DNA of 64,000 bases from NCBI RefSeq assembly GCF_958979055.1, contig NC_084895.1, forward strand, positions 482,001 through 546,000. Direction: 5' to 3'. Under the pieces are notes generated by a model. It was not told the DNA's origin. It made no database searches and worked only from the letters and a program-made list of their open reading frames with translations. Shown in pieces: positions 58,498 through 64,000 of this stretch; position 1 is the first letter of the stretch; every line of letters begins with the position of its first letter. The stretch is from Alnus glutinosa. Its lineage: Eukaryota; Streptophyta; Magnoliopsida; Fagales; Betulaceae. Made by a program: the position numbers and the translations under genes.

Positions 58498-61400
58498 TCA
58501 TATTGGTTTTCCAGACAAAAACCGGCTGTAAAAATCTAATGCTTCTCTTGGTTTGTATTCTGGAACAGTATGCCCAGCTCCCTGCAACAACACAATCAAA
58601 TGAACATATATATGATCTTCAACAATGAAAGCCACAAATAATTGAATACTTCGAAAATAAGTTCTAATATAATCAGAAGATCTCCATGGACTGACCTTTA
58701 TGGTTAGGAATGTGAGATTGTTATCATACCCTTGTGTATACCTGCAAAGAAAACAAAGAGTAATTTAGTAGTAAGTCATATGGGTCTTTTCAGGCTTTCA
58801 GGCAATGTATTGAGCACTCCAAAAACCATTGCTTCAAAAATGTGTAGAAGCAGAAAGAAAACCATCCATTTAATGCAATGATTATTGAAACATAGTTCTT
58901 TTGTGTTAAGATACTATTCCAAAGTTCTTAATGGGGGAAGGAAAAATGAAAATGAAAAAGGGAAATGAAAGTACCCAGCAATTTGTCCATTTGAAGTCCA
59001 AGGCCTCCATTCATCCAAAATCTTATATCCAATTGATTTTGTCCATGCTTCACTCCCAGTGAATGGAACACACATATCATGATCACCACTGCAGAAAAGT
59101 GAATAAAAAAAATGCATTATCCCGTTATCAGAGACCACATTTAAGAACGATATTAACAAAGTCAAAAGCATGTACGCTATCTCATGAAAAATAACCATGG
59201 GAAGGAGCTTTTAATTAGAAAACGGCCTAGAAGCAAGCCTGTCTACTTATAAAACCTCTATGTGGCTGTAGTAGATCTACCTGTAAATAAGTGCTGGATA
59301 TCCCCTGGAAGTAATGTTCTTGTGGTAATTGATCATGCTTCCAGCATCATGATAATATGAAATTTTGTCTGTACACAAGTCCCAACTACCCACCACACTT
59401 CCCTGTTAGACAACATGGATCTTAATATTTACAGCTTTCAATGCCTGGTGCGAATTAGTAATATTTAGAGAACCATACCTCTTCAGTGTGAAGAGCTTTC
59501 CTAACTGCTTTGTCATTCAACCATGATGTTGCAACCTCATCATCCTACAGAAAATTTTTTAAATGAGAGCAAAATTTTCTGTTAAGAAAAAGAGAGCAAG
59601 TTACTTGAAGACAATCCCAGTATTGTGGGCAAATTAGTCCAGAAAAAACATAAGCAAGAAACTATTGTATAAACAATTTAAATAAGCAATGGCATTACTG
59701 AGAACACCGATTTGATCAATAGTTAACAAAATAGAGTGAAAAGGGAACCTTTTCTTTTGTATATACAAAACTAAGAGTGAAAGCAGATTTGTTGTTATTG
59801 ATTGCACGATAGAAGCCTAATGGTGAAAAAAAGAAAAGAAGTATGAACCTGATAATGGGTTTCGAGAATCTATACCAGAAACTAGGTGATGTTTGGTAAA
59901 GTTTTTGAAAAGTGTATTAAGAAAAGCAAAAATCTGGTAAGTGTTTAAAAAAATTGAAAGAATTAAAACCAAAAAACACGCATTTCTTCGTTGCGTGGCC
60001 AACCCCCTCCCCTATGTTGGGGTGGTTGAGCGGCCACCTTTATCCTATTTGGGGTGGTCGTGCATCCACCCCCTCTTTGGTTGCGGGTCGTCGTGTGGCC
60101 CCCCTTTCTCTAGTTGAGGGTCATTGTGCGGCCACCCCCTCTCCTCTGTTGGAGATGGCCTTGTGGCCAACTCTTTTTTTAATTATTATTTTTATTTTTG
60201 TAAGTAATAAGTCAGCCTCTACACCCTTGAAAAATTAAGTTTTCAAAATATTCTTCAAGGAAGGTATGAGAAGTTTCTAGAAAGTGTTTTATGTTTTGTT
60301 TTTTGAAAAATGGCTTCTGATTTTTTTGAAAAGTGTGTTAGTGGTGGAGGTCACTTTTCAAAATCGTTTGATAAAAGTTTTCTAAAAAGTGTGTTTTAGT
60401 GTTAGAGAAGAGAAAAGAGTTTTTGAGCAGGTCAACAAACATAGCCTAGACTCTAGAGCTTTTAGCCCTACATGACAATTCATCTATAGAACCCAATAAT
60501 AGGTCCAGAAAGCAGGGATACAAATTTAAATTTACTTAAAATATGCTTCTTTATTTCATAGGAGCATAGTCAAAGAATGGGAGTTCTAGAAATCTTAATG
60601 TGCCTTCAAAACCTAACCCTAATTTGAGTCAAGCCTTTGTTCTATTGGTGTGCTCATAATTTTGTTCTACATGACAAAAACTTGGTCAAATTTCATCTCT
60701 TTTGCTAAATAGTGTTACGTCTAAGTCCCCGTGCTGCATTTAACTTCAATTTGACCTACTTCAAATCTTGCCAATCATCTGCCTGAACATTTTCATCTCA
60801 GCCACAACAAAATATCCATCAAGGTGATACTTGGTCCGAATATTTGCCTATTTTCAATTTCCCATTATAGTCAACTGCTAGCATTGGTCTCTTAGGACTC
60901 CAGAAACATCTTTCTGCTAGAGTTTCTCCTAGGGATAGCAAAGACTTTGTTTGTTAGACGATTCTACTTCTCACTTTTGTCTTCTATTTTTAAAACAAAA
61001 ACATTAACAAACAACCAGAAATACAAAACACTCAAAAAAAAAAAAAAAAAAAAACCTTTATATCCCTCAGAACACTATTTCAAACCAAAAACAAAAAGCA
61101 CCATCCAAAACACATTAACAAACGAAGTCAAATTTTTTCATAATAAAGCTCACCTCCTATGATAAATTAATTGAAGCATCCAATTTGATACCAAAAGTAT
61201 TTAGCATGTCTTATATGACAAGAAAGTTCCCAATATTATCACAAACTCTAGCAAGTAGAGAAAAAAAAAAATCCAGAATGGACATGATCTATAGAAGAAA
61301 AGAGAGTCATATCAATATAAGATATCACCTCTTCTGGCTCTTCATCAACAATAATGTCAGAGTACATGCTGCAAATGAGTAATTTCTACTAATGCATCTT

Positions 61401-63519
61401 ATATAACTAGTAGTAGCATGGAAGAAGATATATATGAAAAGAGAAGAAATAGCATTTCAAAGTACAAGATGCCTTCTTTTAACTTTCTCAGAAACCTAAA
61501 TACTAATACCCATGATGGAGCAAAATAAGCAGTGAGAAATCACTAGTAGAGAAAAGGAACAGGAGAAAAGAAATCAGACGTATAGTAATATACATAACTC
61601 ACCGTGCATGGAACATTGTTGCTATTTATTAGCTGTGGCCAAGTTGGAACAATTCCATCTCTCACAGGAGCTCTAAGAGGCCAGGCACGACCAAACATCC
61701 TTTTTCTAACAGCAAGAGGCCTCTCTGTCTCACCCAATCGGCGGAAGCTGGATGGTAATCTAATGTTATCAGTTGCAATCTCTCTTATATTTGTGTCATG
61801 ATAGCATGGTTCTAGAATGTCGTATATGTTTAAACCATCTATGTCCTGTGGATTGATAAGAATGTTAAAGTAAATGAATGGGCACATAATTCATATTTCA
61901 ATTTCTTCTATAAACCATCACAGTAGATAAGTTATTACCTCATCAACTTTTGCAAGCTTGCTCTGACAGGTTTCATCAAGTGAATTATAGTAGTTTCCTC
62001 CACACTCCTTGTTAACCTCCTGCAATATGTAGCATAGATGATTGGAACTATGTTTGGGGGTAAGGGGAACTATAGCGAGGTTAGCCTAGTATGAAAGTTA
62101 AGCCCAGCCAAATTTGATAGGAAATTTGCATTTTTTGAAAGATAAATATTAGTGAAGATGTCTGCAAGCTGGTCATGGATAGACACAGAGAACTCGTCTT
62201 TTTGTTTAGCAATTTATATCCCAGAAATATATAAGCCAACAATATTTTAAATTTTACACATTGAAATTAGTTGCGTCCCTTTTAAACTAATCAAAGGAGC
62301 TGGAAGTAACTTCCAAAAAAGTTAATAATAAAATTTTATCAACTAATTAATACAGAATACAAAATAACTGAGAATAGACATTCCTGACCCAAAAGAACTC
62401 GGGAGAAACTACATTTACACCCTCTAACAACCAAAAAATTTGCAATGTCACCCCCTAATGTTTCAATTTTTGCAATCAACCCCCTCCCCCCCCCCCCCCC
62501 CCAAAAAAAAAAAAAAAAAATCTACCACTGACGTTGCAATGTCCCCCTTTTATGACCAAAAATGATGAAAATACCCCTGATAAAAATTTAGAAAAAAAAG
62601 AAGAAGTCAGAAATTGAAAGATTGAGGGAATATTGCAAAAATTGAAAGATTGAGGGGACATTGCAAATTTGTTTGTAGTAAGAGGGGATAAATGAACTTT
62701 CCCAAAAAAGCTACCATTATGCAATATGAGCTTCAACTTGTTTAAAGAGGTAACATTATGGAAATTATGTTTGTTAACAAGAATAGTTTCCAGGATCACG
62801 TGAAGTCAAAGACTGAAATTGGTGGAAATCCCAACATCAAAATTTAATATGACTTGGAAAATGGAATAAAAGGTCAAAATGTTGAAATTTCATAAGAGTC
62901 TAAAACCCTAGTCAGTGCAACATATCTTTTTTCTTTCTTTTTGGGCCAAGTGAGGCACTAGAAATTGGCATCACTATATATATCAAAATTTAAAAGGCTC
63001 CACCTACCTCAAATAGGTCGTCTGAGATTAGGCCCATCCCATGCGCAAATGGAACAAGAGCATTGCCATCAAATTCCTCATCTGCAACTCCATTTCCCAC
63101 CAAGTAACCCTGTATGCAATGACTTCAGATTGCAGTCATAAATTTTAGGAAAAAATATAAAAGGCCCCCTCAACTAACCATCGATTTTAAAATAGCCCCA
63201 TGAATTGACAAGTGTACTAAAGTGATACATTAAACTACTAGGGTGTGCCAAAAAGCCACTTTTTTTTTTTTTAATTATATTCCAATAATATCTTTATTCT
63301 CTTAAAAACTAAAATAAAAAATTGTTAAAATAAAAAAACTAAACTAACAGAATTTGACTGCAGGGACTAAACTGTTATTTTGGCCTACCCTAAGCACCTT
63401 TGAATTATTTTTTATATTACAAGGAGCGATTTGTAATTTATGACAACTATATTGACTGATTTTGCATTTATCCCAAAAAAATAGTTTTTAAGAGAATAAG
63501 TGTATTATAGGAATATATA

Positions 63520-63560
<41 letters not shown>

Positions 63561-63939
63561 GGCCTTTTTGGCACACCTTGGTAGTTTGATGGATCACTTT
63601 AGCACACTTGTCAATTCATGGGGCTATTTTAAAAGCGGCTGCTAGTTGAAGGGGCTTTTTTATATTTTTCTTAAATTTTAAAATTAACCAGACAAAAAAA
63701 AGAAAGAGAACAGTTAAAGATACACACCTTGAAGTTCAGAATGGGCTTTATACCAGCATCAATTCCTGTGAAAATTTTAAAACTGCTATTTAGTTTTGAT
63801 TTTAATCATTGCAAGTTCAAATATAAGAAAGAATACCGTTCACTACTTCATAAGCTAGAGTCGGCACATATACTCCAGCATAGGACTCTCCGGCAATAAA
63901 AAATGGGTTGGAGAGGAACTCTGGGTACAACTCAAACCA
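58498..63939 (-). CDS. Serine carboxypeptidase-like protein (SCPL20-like), 3' part; start outside window
   Basis: Secreted or vacuolar alpha/beta hydrolase of peptidase family S10, which cuts C-terminal residues or, in some plant members, acts as acyltransferase. Ten exons visible: 63837-63939, 63728-63765, 63008-63109, 61939-62019, 61603-61845, 59479-59544, 59281-59402, 58975-59088, 58696-58741, 58498-58581. They give the last 332 residues in frame. The catalytic Ser is in AGESYAGVYVP, the Asp in SGDHDMCVPF and the His in KGAGHTVPEYKP. Other family blocks are GYLVGNGVADEEFDGNAL, DETCQS, YDILEPCYH, VPTWPQL and GSWDLCTDKISYYHDAG. The signal peptide and first part lie beyond 64000. DHDMCVP and the spacing fit the SCPL20-type carboxypeptidase branch more than the acyltransferase branch. 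Confidence 0.92.
59882..60450. mobile_element. Probable foldback element in SCPL intron
   Basis: The left end, aggtgatgtttggtaaagtt-tttgaaaagtgt, pairs loosely with the inverse of ...acactttttgagcaggtca-acaaacatagcct. The middle (59990-60180) is GC-rich with ggccaaccccctcccc, ggggtgg and gcggccacc words, like the cores at 8870-9110 and 15035-15110. It lies in the 2.1-kb intron between exons 59479-59544 and 61603-61845. Confidence 0.5.
62400..62703. mobile_element. Foldback element of the gggaaaa family in SCPL intron
   Basis: The left end, gggagaaactacatttacac-cctc, matches the inverse right end, gggaaagttcatttatcccc-tc. The interior repeats attgcaaaaattgaaagattgagg. A C-run followed by an A-run stands at about 62483-62520. 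The flanks, aaaagaact and aaaaaagct, agree at seven of nine bases, so the insertion is older than the one at 43549. Confidence 0.65.
63148..63671. mobile_element. Long-TIR foldback element filling an SCPL intron
   Basis: 524 bp. The left arm, aaggccccctcaactaacc-...-ttttaaaatagccccatg-aattgacaagtgtactaaag, is repeated in inverse at the right end for about 115 bases. The flanks are taaatttta on both sides (63139-63147, 63672-63680). It makes up most of the 618-bp intron between exons 63008-63109 and 63728-63765. Its right half is also found at 9301-9620. Confidence 0.82.
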
Positions 63940-64000
63940 CTGGTTGCACAACATTAAAATGTAGACAATTAGTATTCCAAAAAGTAAGATGAAAAAACTC

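Noticed and set aside
23348-63939. A specialised-metabolism gene cluster (dioxygenase, lipoxygenase, FAD oxidase, SCPL)
   Set aside because: The genes are 10-17 kb apart, on different strands, mixed with MED22, complex I and PARN-like genes, and belong to unrelated pathways.

Overview
This window is plant nuclear DNA. The genes have many introns, the gene families are plant-specific (STP sugar transporter, MED22, coumarin-type 2-oxoglutarate dioxygenase, 9-type lipoxygenase, serine carboxypeptidase-like), and the spaces between genes are AT-rich and full of Copia, L1-type LINE, hAT and foldback DNA elements. The repeats and proteins suggest a woody eudicot, perhaps Fagales. That is an impression, not a proof.

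Layout. 1-13.8 kb: two copies of an STP-type hexose/H+ symporter on the minus strand. The right copy is complete (10797-13386). The left copy shows only exons 1-2 because the window edge cuts it. A 6.6 kb Copia element with 98.8% identical LTRs but ruined coding sequence lies between them. 13.8-16.5 kb: repeats. 16.6-19.0 kb: MED22 (+). 20.1-23.3 kb: a cluster of small foldback elements, a 21-bp perfect hairpin, an unrecognised two-exon ORF and an array of about nine short palindromes. 23.3-24.6 kb: a 2-oxoglutarate/Fe(II) dioxygenase (-). 25.6-30.2 kb: an orphan set of possible terminal exons and two LINE remnants, one with a second LINE tail nested in it. 31.5-32.0 kb: a complex I ferredoxin-like protein (-). 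33.6-34.7 kb: a short DUF2431 gene (-). 35.9-41.3 kb: a complete lipoxygenase gene in nine exons (+). It converges on a plastid/mitochondrial-type FAD oxidoreductase in nine exons (41445-47933, -). 48.3-49.5 kb: a dead hAT transposase. 52.1-55.9 kb: a PARN-like protein in eight exons (-) that has lost most DEDD catalytic residues. 56.6-57.1 kb: the end of a second Copia element. 58.5-64.0 kb: the last ten exons of a serine carboxypeptidase-like gene (-), whose start lies beyond the window.

The genes do not form one pathway. Two oxidative enzymes of specialised metabolism (dioxygenase, lipoxygenase) and an acyltransferase/peptidase-type SCPL are present, but they are far apart and mixed with housekeeping genes, so I do not propose a biosynthetic cluster.

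The most striking structural theme is the number of short foldback elements. Seven have exact 9-bp target duplications, the signature of Mutator-like elements. Several sit inside introns, and one lies 100 bp upstream of the PARN-like start and carries four CACGTG boxes. All intron-exon structures were read by eye from splice signals and reading-frame continuity; no alignment or expression data were used.
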